From positions 186,001 to 250,000 of the forward strand of contig NZ_AP018827.1 of assembly GCF_003966695.1 (NCBI RefSeq): 64,000 bases of DNA, written 5' to 3'. The stretch comes from Asticcacaulis excentricus. Lineage in GTDB: Bacteria; Pseudomonadota; Alphaproteobacteria; Caulobacterales; Caulobacteraceae. Shown one piece after another: positions 26,147-35,230 of the stretch. Position 1 is the first letter of the stretch. Every line of letters begins with the position of its first letter. The notes under the pieces are model-generated. The model was not told where the DNA came from and ran no database searches. It was given only the letters and a program-made list of their open reading frames with translations. The position numbers and the translations under genes were made by a program.

Positions 26147-26586
26147 GCGACTCCCGCCATATGGCGCGTGCCATCGCGCTGGCCACCGCACAACTTGGGC
26201 GCACCGTGCCCAATCCGCCGGTCGGCTGCGTCATCGTCAGGGACGGCGTGGTTATCGCCGAGGCTGCCACGGGTGATGGCGGACGGCCGCACGCCGAAGA
26301 GGCGGCGCTGGCCCAACTCGACAACCGCGCCGACGGGGCGACGGCCTATGTGACGCTGGAACCCTGTGGTGCGCGCTCTCATGGCGGTCTGTCCTGTTCG
26401 CAGCGACTGGTCGAAGCGGGCGTCATCCGCGTCGTCTTCGCCTGTCATGACCCGTCGCCCTATGCCTCGCACCTCGGCATTGCGCGCATGACCGAGGCCG
26501 GGCTCACGGTCGAAACCGGACTGATGGCCGACGAGGCCGCAAGCCTGATCGCCGATTTTGTGAATAATCTGCCGGTTAAGCCCTGA
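26143..26586 (+). CDS. RibD-type deaminase, stand-alone domain
   Basis: 147 residues, one cytidine-deaminase-fold domain of the riboflavin-specific type. The TVPNPPVGCVIV strand is followed by the zinc motif HAEEAAL and then LEPC-GARSHGGLS-C. The full RibD has a C-terminal reductase domain of about 200 residues that is absent here; the frame stops at 26586. It may act with a separate reductase or on another pyrimidine. ATG 26143 overlaps the DUF559 stop (ATGA), implying translational coupling; GTG 26131 is the alternative. Confidence 0.8.
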   Translation: MSDSRHMARAIALATAQLGRTVPNPPVGCVIVRDGVVIAEAATGDGGRPHAEEAALAQLDNRADGATAYVTLEPCGARSHGGLSCSQRLVEAGVIRVVFACHDPSPYASHLGIARMTEAGLTVETGLMADEAASLIADFVNNLPVKP

Positions 26587-26601
26587 TTTAGGCTTTTTCA
26601 G

Positions 26602-26621
26602 TAGGGTTAATTAAAACCCTA
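26602..26621. promoter_or_regulatory. Short inverted repeat before pentapeptide-repeat gene 2
   Basis: TAGGGTT-AATTAA-AACCCTA, 21 bp before the start codon. Possible operator or leader hairpin. Confidence 0.35.
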
Positions 26622-26642
26622 TCGAAAGGTCCGTCCCCGCGC

Positions 26643-27896
26643 ATGAGCGCCACCACCGGACAGTCACGCTACACCCGCCTGACCCAGGCGCAGGTGGACG
26701 CGATCTGCCAGAAGCACGAGCGTCTCAAGGCCATGAAGCCCGGAGGTGCGCGGGCTGTTTTCGCGTGGATGGACGTGTCGGGGCTGGATTTTCGCGGGCG
26801 AGACCTGCGCGACGCCGACTTCACCGCCGCCATCATGGTGGGCGCGGATGTGTCGGGCGCGCTGCTTGATCAGTCGAACCTCTATTGCGTCGATATGCAG
26901 ATGGCCAATCTGACCCGCGCCTCCCTGCGCCGCACGGATTTGCGCGGGGCCTGCCTGCGCGGGGCCAATCTGGCCGATGTGGATCTGTTTGAGGCCGACC
27001 TGCGCGAAGGGGCGCTGGCTCTGCCGGACAAGGCGGCGGGGCTGGCCTATGTCGAAGTGTCCACGCGCGTGTCGGACGCCGGGTTTACCAATCTGCGCGG
27101 GGCCAATCTGGAGCGCTCCAAGCTGTCGGGCATTCAGGCCATGAAGGCCGATTTCACCGACGCCATCCTGAAGTCGTGCAAGCTGGTCCGCGCCAACCTT
27201 AAACAGGCGATCATGGACAATTGCGACCTGTCCGGGGCGGACATGTCGGGCTGCGACGTCAGCGGCGCGTCGCTGAAAGACGCGGTGATGATCGGCACCA
27301 AGACCGAAAGCTGGAACGCCTCGCAGACCAATCTGAGCGGCGTTTTGACCGAAAAGGCCGCCGGTACGGACGTCAGCCGTCTGCCCTATGACGAGATGAT
27401 CCGGGATCACGCCGAATGGGTCGATAGTGTGGGCAAGGCGGGCAAGCCTTCGGCCTTTGACAAGGCCGATCTGCGCGCGCTCAAATCCATCAAGGGGCTC
27501 AATCTGGCGGCGCTGTCGGCCAGGGGAGCGGTGTTTTACGGCCTCGATATGCGCGGCATCCAGTTGCAGGGCGCGCACCTCGAAGGGGCGGACCTGCGCA
27601 ATTGCGACCTGAGCGGGGCCGACCTGCGTGGCGCGCAGATGAAAGGTGTGCGGATGGATGGCGCCAATCTGGAGGGGGCCAATATTGGGCCTCTGAAGCT
27701 CTCCGGTGACCGTCTGTTCCCGGCGGACCTCAGAGAGGCGCGCATCCGCGGGGCCAATCTGCAACGCGCCGATCTGCGTCAGGCGCGCCTTGACGGGGCC
27801 GACCTGTCGCGCTCTGACCTCGACAAGGCGCAGATGACGCTGGAAAGCCTCGTCAATGTCGTTTGCGTCGGCCTTAAGGGCAAGATCGCGGCTTAA
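26643..27896 (+). CDS. Pentapeptide-repeat protein, paralogue 2
   Basis: 417 residues of A(D/N)LxX repeats with the same plan as the protein at 10681. There is an N-terminal helical cap (CQKHERLKAMKPGG), a first repeat block, a charged break (LPDKAAGLAYVEVSTRVS), a second block, a non-repeat linker (LPYDEMIRDHAEWVDSVG), and a last block ending DLDKAQM. It has no catalytic motif, signal peptide or membrane segment. ATG 26643 is used. A short inverted repeat lies just upstream. It ends with a 4-bp overlap of the convergent isoaspartyl-peptidase gene. The conserved interruptions suggest a defined family rather than a random repeat protein. Function unknown. Confidence 0.87.
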   Translation: MSATTGQSRYTRLTQAQVDAICQKHERLKAMKPGGARAVFAWMDVSGLDFRGRDLRDADFTAAIMVGADVSGALLDQSNLYCVDMQMANLTRASLRRTDLRGACLRGANLADVDLFEADLREGALALPDKAAGLAYVEVSTRVSDAGFTNLRGANLERSKLSGIQAMKADFTDAILKSCKLVRANLKQAIMDNCDLSGADMSGCDVSGASLKDAVMIGTKTESWNASQTNLSGVLTEKAAGTDVSRLPYDEMIRDHAEWVDSVGKAGKPSAFDKADLRALKSIKGLNLAALSARGAVFYGLDMRGIQLQGAHLEGADLRNCDLSGADLRGAQMKGVRMDGANLEGANIGPLKLSGDRLFPADLREARIRGANLQRADLRQARLDGADLSRSDLDKAQMTLESLVNVVCVGLKGKIAA

Positions 27897-28750
27897 AACG
27901 CCTCGCTGACAATGTCGCCATCGCCGCTGAAATAGGCGCGCTTCATGCCCGCCGAGCGGAAGGGCGCGTGCACTTCGCCGGAACGGGTGACGACGATCAG
28001 CCCGCCTTCGCCACCCATGCGCGCGATCTGCTCCAGCACCTGACCGGCGCTTTCAAATGCGCCCTGACCGGCCCCGATGCGGAAGGCCACCTGTGCGGCG
28101 GCCTGAACGCGCAGGAAGTATTCGCCCTGACCGGTGCAGGAAATGGCGGCGTGGTCGTCGGCCCAGGTGCCCGCGCCGATGATCGGCGTGTCGCCGACGC
28201 GACCCGGCAGCTTGCCAAACACGCCGGCCGTCGAGGTCGCGGCCGCCAGATTGCCATAGGAATCGAGACACACGCACCCGACCGTCCCGTGCGCCAGCGT
28301 TCCCGGCGGATAGTTGGACTCAAAAGCCCCGGCGCGGGTGAAATAGTCGTCGGTCACCGTCTCAAAGCCCTGTGCCTCGGCAAATTGCCGCGCGCCATCG
28401 CCGGCCAGCAGGACGTGCGGCGTCTTTTCCATCACGGCGCGGGCGATAGCGACAGGGTTCCTGTACCCGGCCAGCGCCGCCACGGCCCCGGCGCGGCGAT
28501 CGGCGCCGCTCATCAGGCTGGCGTCCAGTTCAAACACACCGGCGGCATTGGGCGACGCGCCTTTGCCCGCCACATAGAGGCCGGAGTCTTCGAGCGAGCG
28601 CACGGTCTCGGTGACCACATCCAGCGCGCGGGCGCCGTTATGGAGGTTGTGCCGCGCGATCTTGGCCAGCCCCTTCATGTGGGTGATTTCGCGGCCATAG
28701 TCGCGGCCGGCCTTGGCCCCGGCGCCGCCATGCAGGGCGAATGCGATCAT
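27893..28750 (-). CDS. Isoaspartyl peptidase / type 2 L-asparaginase (Ntn hydrolase)
   Basis: 285 residues. The N-terminal strand FALHGGAGA and the autoprocessing site G-T156-VGCV are present; the Thr becomes the nucleophile after self-cleavage into alpha and beta chains. GEYFLR and the C-terminal region are typical. It hydrolyses beta-aspartyl dipeptides and often L-asparagine. ATG 28750 has AAGGA upstream; the longer frame from 28855 would run into the cydC intergenic region. It is 55 bp downstream of cydC on the same strand. Confidence 0.9.
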   Translation of the reverse strand: MIAFALHGGAGAKAGRDYGREITHMKGLAKIARHNLHNGARALDVVTETVRSLEDSGLYVAGKGASPNAAGVFELDASLMSGADRRAGAVAALAGYRNPVAIARAVMEKTPHVLLAGDGARQFAEAQGFETVTDDYFTRAGAFESNYPPGTLAHGTVGCVCLDSYGNLAAATSTAGVFGKLPGRVGDTPIIGAGTWADDHAAISCTGQGEYFLRVQAAAQVAFRIGAGQGAFESAGQVLEQIARMGGEGGLIVVTRSGEVHAPFRSAGMKRAYFSGDGDIVSEAF

Positions 28751-28805
28751 CAGACGTGTCCTTCGGGTCGTTTGGCCGGGTTTTAGGCGAAGAGACGGGC
28801 GAAAG

Positions 28806-30407
28806 CTACCCCTGTACCTCCCTGACGAGTCGGGGGAGAAGGAAGGCAGCGTCAATGGCGAGGTCCTGATCGCACAGCCGTCGCGGGCCCGGACGGTGGC
28901 TGATGAGGATCAGGCCCTGACCCGTGCGCTTAAGATGCGCCTCGACCGCCTCGGTGACGGCGGCTTCGGTGGTGGCGTCCAGCCCCTCGGTCGGCTCATC
29001 CAGCACCAGCACATCGGCCTGACGCAGCAGGGCGCGGGCGAGGCTGAGACGTTTGCGCTCCCCACCGGACAGGGTCACGCCACCGTCGCCGATCCATTGG
29101 TGCAGGCCCTTGGGCATGGCGACGACGCGGGCCTTCAATTGCGCCGCCTCCAGCGCGGCCCATACCCGCGCCGTCAGGGTTTCCGGCGTTTCCGCCGCGA
29201 TCTCCTGCGGCGACAGGGCCATCAGCAGAGTGTCGCCAATCGTGCCGTTGAGCACCGGTGCGTCCTGCGGTGACAGGCTGAACCGCAGGGCGGGCAGGGC
29301 GGTGAGGCCCGGCACCTCGTCCATCGGGCGCAGACCGATCAGGGCTTCGATCAGGCGCGTCTTGCCCGATCCCGACGCGCCGTGGATCAGCAGGCGCATC
29401 TGTGGGCCGAGGTCGTAATCGTGCGCGCCAAAGCGCAGGACCGACCCGGTGCGCGGGGCGGGTTTCGCGGCCTCTGCATCCCCCAGTTCCGCCACCCGCG
29501 CCTCGGCCTCGGCGAACAGGCGTGTTTGCGCCATGGCTTTCAAGAGGGGGCCGGTCGCTTCGAAGGCCACCGTCGTCACCAGCAGACCGAGCGCCAGCAT
29601 CGGCATGGCCGCGTGCGCATGGGTGAGAACGATCAGGCTCAGGGTTACCGCCAGCACGCTCAGGTTCAGCAGGACGGGCAGGCTTTCGCTGCGCGCCTGC
29701 GCCTCGCGGGCGGTGCGCAGGGCGGCCTCCTGCTCTGATAATCGCGCCATAAACCGCTCCGACAACCGATAAGCGGCGATGTCGGGCAGGAAGGGCAGGG
29801 TTTCGTGTACGCTGTTTTTCAACGCCCCCAGTTCGTGCAGACCCGTGGTTGCCGTGGTTGCCGTGGGCGCGACGCGGCGCGACAGGCCGATCAGCGCGCC
29901 GATGCCCGCCGCCGCGATCAGGGTGGCTACGGGCGATAGCAACAGAGTCAGGATCAGGGCGGCGATCAGCCCGCCCAGCGCCGAGGCCCAGTGGCTTTGC
30001 GCCACCACCGCGTTTTCCAACTGCCCGACGTCCTGCACCAGCCGTGCCGAGGCCTCACCGCGGCTGAGGCGCAGCGGCGTATGGCTCACCCGCTCAAACA
30101 GCCACGGGCGCAGCTCCGCCAGGGTGCGCAAGGCCGCCGTATGGCCGCTCAGGCGCTCGAAATAGCGCATGACGGTGCGCGCAATGGCCAGCCCGCGAAT
30201 GGCCGCCGACGGCAGCAGATAGTTGAAAGCCATCATCACCGCGCCGCCCGCTGCCCCGGCTATGGCTGCCCCGGCCAGAAACCAGCCGGACAGGCCGAGC
30301 AGGGTGGTGGCCGCGATCGACACCCCGGCGGCACAGACCGAAGCGACGATCAGGGATGTACGCTGACGGCGTTTCAGGTCGGCAAAATAGGCTTTGAACG
30401 CGCTCAC
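28806..30407 (-). CDS. cydC: Heterodimeric ABC exporter subunit CydC
   Basis: 533 residues: six transmembrane helices in an ABC-exporter fold (about 20-290) and a nucleotide-binding domain with Walker A GASGSGKT, signature LSGGERKR and Walker B VLVLDEPTEGLD. CydDC exports cysteine/glutathione or otherwise sets periplasmic redox and heme state, and is needed to assemble cytochrome bd. Its ATG overlaps the cydD stop by 4 bp, so the two are translationally coupled. The cytochrome bd genes lie divergently next door. Confidence 0.9.
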   Translation of the reverse strand: MSAFKAYFADLKRRQRTSLIVASVCAAGVSIAATTLLGLSGWFLAGAAIAGAAGGAVMMAFNYLLPSAAIRGLAIARTVMRYFERLSGHTAALRTLAELRPWLFERVSHTPLRLSRGEASARLVQDVGQLENAVVAQSHWASALGGLIAALILTLLLSPVATLIAAAGIGALIGLSRRVAPTATTATTGLHELGALKNSVHETLPFLPDIAAYRLSERFMARLSEQEAALRTAREAQARSESLPVLLNLSVLAVTLSLIVLTHAHAAMPMLALGLLVTTVAFEATGPLLKAMAQTRLFAEAEARVAELGDAEAAKPAPRTGSVLRFGAHDYDLGPQMRLLIHGASGSGKTRLIEALIGLRPMDEVPGLTALPALRFSLSPQDAPVLNGTIGDTLLMALSPQEIAAETPETLTARVWAALEAAQLKARVVAMPKGLHQWIGDGGVTLSGGERKRLSLARALLRQADVLVLDEPTEGLDATTEAAVTEAVEAHLKRTGQGLILISHRPGPRRLCDQDLAIDAAFLLPRLVREVQG

Positions 30408-32125
30408 AGCCGCACCTCCTGCGTGGCGATGGCGGCCAGCGCCTCGGAATGGGTGGCCATGATCACCGTGCGGCCTTTGGCGGCGCTGCGGATGGCGGCG
30501 ATCAGGGCGGCCTCGGCCTCCGGGTCGAGATCGGCGGTCGGCTCATCGAGCAACAGAAGCGGCGCGGGCTTGAGCAGGGCGCGCGCCAGACCGATGCGCC
30601 GCCGCTCACCGCCCGACAGGCCGGAGCCGCGCTCATCCAGCGGCGTCTCAAGCCCGCGTGCCGCCACCAGCGCCTCCAGCCCGGTCAGGCCGATCACCCG
30701 CTGCACCTCGGCGTCGCTGGCCTGCGGGTGCGACAGGCGCAGATTGTCGGCCAGGGTGCCGGGCAGGATCGGCGTGTGCTGCGACATCCACGACAGACCG
30801 GGCGACAGATCGTGCGCGTGCGTCAGCGGCTGACCTTCGATTTCGATGAGGCCGCACGCCTCCACATCACCGCCGCGCTCCAGCAACAGGCGCAGCAGGG
30901 TGGACTTGCCCGACCCCGTTTCGCCGCGCAGGGCGATGATGGCGCCGCCGCTGGCGCTGAAACTGACCGCGGCGAAGACGGGTGCCGGATCGTCGGCAAA
31001 GACGGCGCTGACCCCCTCAAAGCGTAGGGCGGGGGCGGTGGTGAGCGTCAGCGGCACTGGGTCTGGTGTTTCCAGCCGCACCTCCAGTGCCATCAGGGCT
31101 TCGGCGGCGGCGCGCGCCTGCTGCTCCTCGTGATAGGCGGCGCTCAGGCGGCGTAGCGGGAAATAGACTTCGGGGGCCAGGGCCAGAGCGAAGAAAGCCG
31201 GGGCAAAGGCATCGCCACCGAACAGGTCTCTGTTGAAATCGAGAATAGCCGGCACGGGGAAGGGCAGCAGGCCCAGCAGGGCAAACCCGCAATAGACGGC
31301 GATCAGGGCGACCGACAGGGCAGCGAAAAATTCCAGTATGGCTGACCCCGTGAAGGCCATGCGCAGGACCGACAGGGTGCGCTCGGATACATCGCGGGCG
31401 GCGCGGCGCACCTTTTCGACCTGCGCGGCCTCGTTATCAAAGGCGCGGATCAGGGGCAGGTGGCGCAGGCGGTCGGCGAACAGGCCCGACAGCCGCGTCA
31501 GGGCCGCAAGCTGACGCCTTGATTCGGCGGCCGTGGCCATGCCGGACAGGGCCATCAGTGTGACAAAGGGACACAGGGTGAAGAGGATGATAGCGGCCGC
31601 CAGAGGCGAGGCCACACCAACAGCCAGCGTCACCAGAAGCGGCGTCAGGGCCGTCGCCTGACGCGCCGGAACGAAGCGCGCATAGTAGCCTTCGAGCGCT
31701 TCGGTATGCTCAAACAGCGCCGTCATGTGCCCCATCTGCGAGGCTCCGACGCCGCGTCCGGACAGGGCCTTGCGCATCAGCGACAGGCGCAGATTCTCGA
31801 TGATCAGGCGCGCCGATTTGAGGCTAAGGACCTGATTATAGTAGGAAAGAACGCCTCTGAGGCACAGGCTGATGAGCAATAGGGCCAGGCCCGTCAAGGG
31901 AAACTGACCGCCGCGCACCGCCTGAAGGATCAGGGCCAGCCCGGCGGCAAAGCCCGTGGCGCACACGACCGACCCGACCTCAAGCTGTCGCACAAGTGTG
32001 ACTTGTCTTTTCGCCGGATCGGCCCATAGTTTCAGCGCCTGACGCACAGCCTTGGCGCGACTCTTTTCGGCGTCGCGGGCAGCATCCTTAAAGGTCTCAG
32101 GGGTACGGGGACGTGGGTGCGACAT
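30404..32125 (-). CDS. cydD: Heterodimeric ABC exporter subunit CydD
   Basis: 573 residues. An N-terminal cytosolic extension is followed by six membrane helices and an ATPase domain: Walker A GETGSGKS, signature LSGGERRRIGLARALL, Walker B LLLLDEPTADLD. It pairs with CydC. Identification as CydD rests on order (D before C), sequence type and the adjacent cydABX. It is divergent from cydA across a 192-bp gap that must hold both promoters. Confidence 0.9.
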   Translation of the reverse strand: MSHPRPRTPETFKDAARDAEKSRAKAVRQALKLWADPAKRQVTLVRQLEVGSVVCATGFAAGLALILQAVRGGQFPLTGLALLLISLCLRGVLSYYNQVLSLKSARLIIENLRLSLMRKALSGRGVGASQMGHMTALFEHTEALEGYYARFVPARQATALTPLLVTLAVGVASPLAAAIILFTLCPFVTLMALSGMATAAESRRQLAALTRLSGLFADRLRHLPLIRAFDNEAAQVEKVRRAARDVSERTLSVLRMAFTGSAILEFFAALSVALIAVYCGFALLGLLPFPVPAILDFNRDLFGGDAFAPAFFALALAPEVYFPLRRLSAAYHEEQQARAAAEALMALEVRLETPDPVPLTLTTAPALRFEGVSAVFADDPAPVFAAVSFSASGGAIIALRGETGSGKSTLLRLLLERGGDVEACGLIEIEGQPLTHAHDLSPGLSWMSQHTPILPGTLADNLRLSHPQASDAEVQRVIGLTGLEALVAARGLETPLDERGSGLSGGERRRIGLARALLKPAPLLLLDEPTADLDPEAEAALIAAIRSAAKGRTVIMATHSEALAAIATQEVRL

Positions 32126-32317
32126 TTGGTGCGATAGGGCGTTTCAGGGGCGGGGCATATACTCAGGCCCAGCTTAGTTGTTATGGCAAGTAAGCCGGAA
32201 TGGGTTTTCTCCTAGCCCATTTCGGACATCAAGGGGCAAATTTCCACTCCGCTGCTGCACCTTGCCGCAGTTGGGGTGTGATCTAAAAACCCCAATAACC
32301 CGAGGGATATATCTCAC
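32126..32317. promoter_or_regulatory. Divergent cydD / cydA promoter region
   Basis: 192 bp. A small inverted repeat, AATGGG / CCCATT, lies near 32199-32222. I see no convincing FNR/FixK box (TTGAT-N4-ATCAA) or -35/-10 pair. An SD-like GAGGG precedes cydA by about 10 nt. Confidence 0.45.
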
Positions 32318-33907
32318 ATGGATATGATGACGGTCGATCTATCAAGGCTACAGTTCGCCTTGACGGCGCTGTATCACTTTCTGTTCGTCCCGCTGACGCT
32401 TGGCCTTTCCTTCATGCTGGTCATCATGGAAAGCGTCTATGTGCTGACGCGGCGCGAAATCTGGCGCACCATTACCCGTTTCTGGGGCACGCTTTTCGGC
32501 ATCAACTTCGTGCTGGGCGTGGCCACGGGTCTGACCATGGAATTCCAGTTCGGAACGAACTGGTCCTATTATTCACACTTTGTCGGCGACATCTTCGGCG
32601 CGCCTCTGGCGATTGAAGGCCTGATGGCCTTCTTCCTCGAAGCGACCTTTGTCGGCCTGATGTTCTTTGGCTGGGACCGCCTCTCGCGCGTCGGACACCT
32701 GATCGTGACCTTCCTTGTGGCGCTGGGCACAAACCTGTCGGCCCTGTGGATCCTGATCGCCAATGGCTGGATGCAGAACCCGGTCGGCGCGGACTTCAAC
32801 CCGGCCACCATGCGTATGGAAGTCTCGGACTTCATGGCCGTGCTGTTCAATCCGGTGGCGCAGGCCAAGTTCGTGCACACCGTGTCGGCGGGCTATGTGA
32901 TCGCGGCGGTCTTCGTGCTCGGCATCTCGGCCATCTATTTGCTCAAGGGCAAGTGGGTGTCGGTTGCCAAGCGTTCGATGGCGGTGGCGGCGGCCTTTGG
33001 TCTGGCCTCCTCGCTGTCGGTCGTCGTTCTGGGCGACGAGTCGGGCTATGCCCTGACCGATAACCAGAAGATGAAGCTGGCCGCGCTTGAAGCCATGTGG
33101 CACACCGAACCGGCCCCGGCGGGTCTGACCCTGTTTGGCATCCCCAACCTGACGACCCAGCACACCGATATGGAAGTCAAGGTGCCCTATGTTCTGGGCC
33201 TGATCTCCACGCGCTCGCTCGACCGTCCGGTCATCGGTATCCTTGACCTCGTTGAAACGGCGGAACACCGCATCCAGTCGGGTGTGGCGGCCTATGACGC
33301 CGTGGAAAAGCTGAAGGTCAACCCCGAAGACCTCGCCGCCCGCGCACAGTTCGAAGCGCATAAGCGCGACATCGGTTATGGCTATCTGCTGAAAAAGTAC
33401 GTCGCTGATCCGCGCACGGCGGACGCCGCCCTCATCCAGAAGGCCGCCCTCGACACCATCCCCAATGTGCCGGTGATGTTCTGGACCTTCCGTCTGATGG
33501 CCGCGATCGGCTTTGCCATGATCGCCCTGTTCGCGGTGGCCTTTGTGCTGGTTAGCTTGCGCAAGGCCGAGCATAGCCGCTGGTTCCTGCGCCTGTGCGT
33601 GCTGGCCATTCCGCTGCCGTGGCTGGCGGCGGAAGCCGGGTGGGTGCTGGCTGAGCTGGGGCGTCAGCCCTGGGCCGTCGAAGGCGTCCTGCCCACCTTT
33701 ATGGGCGCGTCCAGCCTCACCGTCGGGCAAATCTGGGTGACCATAGTCGGCTTCACCCTGCTGTACGGCACGCTGGCCGTCATCGAGGTCGGCCTGCTGG
33801 TCAAGACGATCAAGACCGGTCCCTATGCGTCGAAATTCGGTCGTATGCACGATGCCGAAGACACCAGCCCGCTGCAAAGTGGTGGCCTCGCCGGTCCGGC
33901 TGAATAG
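32318..33907 (+). CDS. cydA: Cytochrome bd ubiquinol oxidase subunit I
   Basis: 529 residues with nine or so membrane helices. Heme ligands are present: H20 (LYHFLF, heme b595 side), H187 (FVHTVSAGY) and M394 (FRLMAA), which match E. coli H19, H186 and M393. The GRQPWAVEG motif and a periplasmic Q-loop of the long type are seen. It oxidises quinol and reduces O2 with high affinity, without proton pumping. It is first in cydA-cydB-cydX; 25 bp to cydB. Confidence 0.97.
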   Translation: MDMMTVDLSRLQFALTALYHFLFVPLTLGLSFMLVIMESVYVLTRREIWRTITRFWGTLFGINFVLGVATGLTMEFQFGTNWSYYSHFVGDIFGAPLAIEGLMAFFLEATFVGLMFFGWDRLSRVGHLIVTFLVALGTNLSALWILIANGWMQNPVGADFNPATMRMEVSDFMAVLFNPVAQAKFVHTVSAGYVIAAVFVLGISAIYLLKGKWVSVAKRSMAVAAAFGLASSLSVVVLGDESGYALTDNQKMKLAALEAMWHTEPAPAGLTLFGIPNLTTQHTDMEVKVPYVLGLISTRSLDRPVIGILDLVETAEHRIQSGVAAYDAVEKLKVNPEDLAARAQFEAHKRDIGYGYLLKKYVADPRTADAALIQKAALDTIPNVPVMFWTFRLMAAIGFAMIALFAVAFVLVSLRKAEHSRWFLRLCVLAIPLPWLAAEAGWVLAELGRQPWAVEGVLPTFMGASSLTVGQIWVTIVGFTLLYGTLAVIEVGLLVKTIKTGPYASKFGRMHDAEDTSPLQSGGLAGPAE

Positions 33908-33932
33908 AGCGCTTATAAAGGAGTAACCCCTT

Positions 33933-35093
33933 ATGGAACTACCTATCGACTACATGACCTTGCGGGTCATCTGGTGGCTGCTCATGGGCGTGCTGCTGAT
34001 CGGCTTCGCCATTATGGACGGCTATGCGCTGGGCACGCTGGCGACCCTGCCGTTCGTCGCCAAAACCGACGATGAGCGCCGGGCGGTGATCAACACCGTC
34101 TCGGCCACCTGGGAAGGCAATCAGGTGTGGCTCATCCTGGGGGGCGGTGCCATCTTCGCCGCCTGGCCCTTCGTCTATGCGGTGAGCTTCTCCGGCTTCT
34201 ATCTGGCCATGTTCCTTGTGCTGTCGGCGCTGATCCTGCGTCCGGTCGGCTTCAAGTACCGCTCCAAGCGGCCGGGCAAGGCGTGGCGCAACAACTGGGA
34301 CTGGGCGCTGTTTGTCGGCGGCTTTGTCCCGGCTCTGGTCTTCGGCGTGGCCGTCGGCAATGTGCTTCAGGGCGCGCCGTTCAGCCTCGATAGCGACCTG
34401 CGCATCACCTATCACGATCAGTTTCTGGGCGGCCTGCTCGGCCTGTTCAGCCCCTTCACCGTCCTGTGCGGCCTGACCTCCGTGGCCATGCTGCTGCTGC
34501 AAGGGGCGACCTGGGTGTCACTGAAAATCGAAAAGGGTGCCCTGCGTGACCGCGCCATCACCTACGGCGTCTATGCCGCTCTGGCCGTGATCGTTCTCTT
34601 TGCGCTGGGTGGCGTCTATCTCGCCTATGGCGGTCTGGGCTTCAAGGTCGTGGGCGACGTCGCCGTCAATGGCCCGTCCAATCCGCGAAATGCTGAGGTC
34701 GTCAAGGAGGCCGGCGCGTGGCTCCTCAACTACGGCACCTATCCGTGGATGATCGCGGCCCCGGTGCTGGGCTTTGTGGGCACGCTGCTGGCGCTTCTGG
34801 GCCTGAAGACCAAGGCCGATCCGTGGGCCTTCATCGGGTCTTCCATCGGCGTGCTGGGCATTATCGGCAGCGTGGGCGTTTCGATGTTCCCCATCATCCT
34901 GCCTTCGACCATTGACGCCCGCTCCAGCCTGCTGGTGTGGACGGCCTCCAGCTCGCACACCACCCTGTTCATCATGCTGGGTGTGACGCTGGTCTTCCTG
35001 CCCATCGTCCTGCTCTACACGGCGTGGGTCTATAAGGTGCTGTTCGGCCGCATCGAAGTGAAGGCGTTGAAGACGAATCCGGACCTCTATTGA
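33933..35093 (+). CDS. cydB: Cytochrome bd ubiquinol oxidase subunit II
   Basis: 386 residues, about nine membrane helices. It carries the characteristic N-terminal block IWWLLMGVLLIGFAIMDGYALG and WEGNQVWLILGGGAIFAAWP. It is the structural partner of CydA. The stop is followed by three successive hairpins before cydX. Confidence 0.97.
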   Translation: MELPIDYMTLRVIWWLLMGVLLIGFAIMDGYALGTLATLPFVAKTDDERRAVINTVSATWEGNQVWLILGGGAIFAAWPFVYAVSFSGFYLAMFLVLSALILRPVGFKYRSKRPGKAWRNNWDWALFVGGFVPALVFGVAVGNVLQGAPFSLDSDLRITYHDQFLGGLLGLFSPFTVLCGLTSVAMLLLQGATWVSLKIEKGALRDRAITYGVYAALAVIVLFALGGVYLAYGGLGFKVVGDVAVNGPSNPRNAEVVKEAGAWLLNYGTYPWMIAAPVLGFVGTLLALLGLKTKADPWAFIGSSIGVLGIIGSVGVSMFPIILPSTIDARSSLLVWTASSSHTTLFIMLGVTLVFLPIVLLYTAWVYKVLFGRIEVKALKTNPDLY

Positions 35094-35096
35094 GAG

Positions 35097-35123
35097 CATG
35101 GGGGAAACTCTGTTTCCCCCATG
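35097..35123. repeat. Hairpin 1 between cydB and cydX
   Basis: A perfect 12-bp stem CATGGGGGAAAC / GTTTCCCCCATG with a 3-nt loop, 3 bp after the cydB stop. Possible partial terminator or 3'-end stabiliser (GCCCCCTTTTAAA follows). Confidence 0.75.
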
Positions 35124-35143
35124 TGCCCCCTTTTAAACATTGT

Positions 35144-35180
35144 GAGGCATTTTCTCGGGGCGGCCCGTCGAAAATGCCTC
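35144..35180. repeat. Hairpin 2 between cydB and cydX (GGGGCGGC-loop family)
   Basis: Perfect 11-bp arms GAGGCATTTTC / GAAAATGCCTC with an inner CGGG / CCCG stem. The loop and downstream GCTTT resemble the hairpin at 48570-48606, so it is probably a dispersed repeat. Confidence 0.7.
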
Positions 35181-35194
35181 GCTTTCCTAAGTCA

Positions 35195-35215
35195 GGCTTT
35201 GCCGCAGGCAAAGCC
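35195..35215. repeat. Hairpin 3 between cydB and cydX
   Basis: GGCTTTGCC / GGCAAAGCC with a 3-nt loop, ending just before the cydX SD (AAGGAG at 35218). Confidence 0.65.
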
Positions 35216-35230
35216 GGAAGGAGTTGCAAA

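Noticed and set aside
32126-32317. FNR/FixK site controlling cydA
   Set aside because: No TTGAT-N4-ATCAA-like sequence found; only weak half-sites.
32573-33877. Open frame of 434 codons antisense to cydA
   Set aside because: cydA is certain; the reverse frame is Gln/His/Arg-rich without family resemblance.
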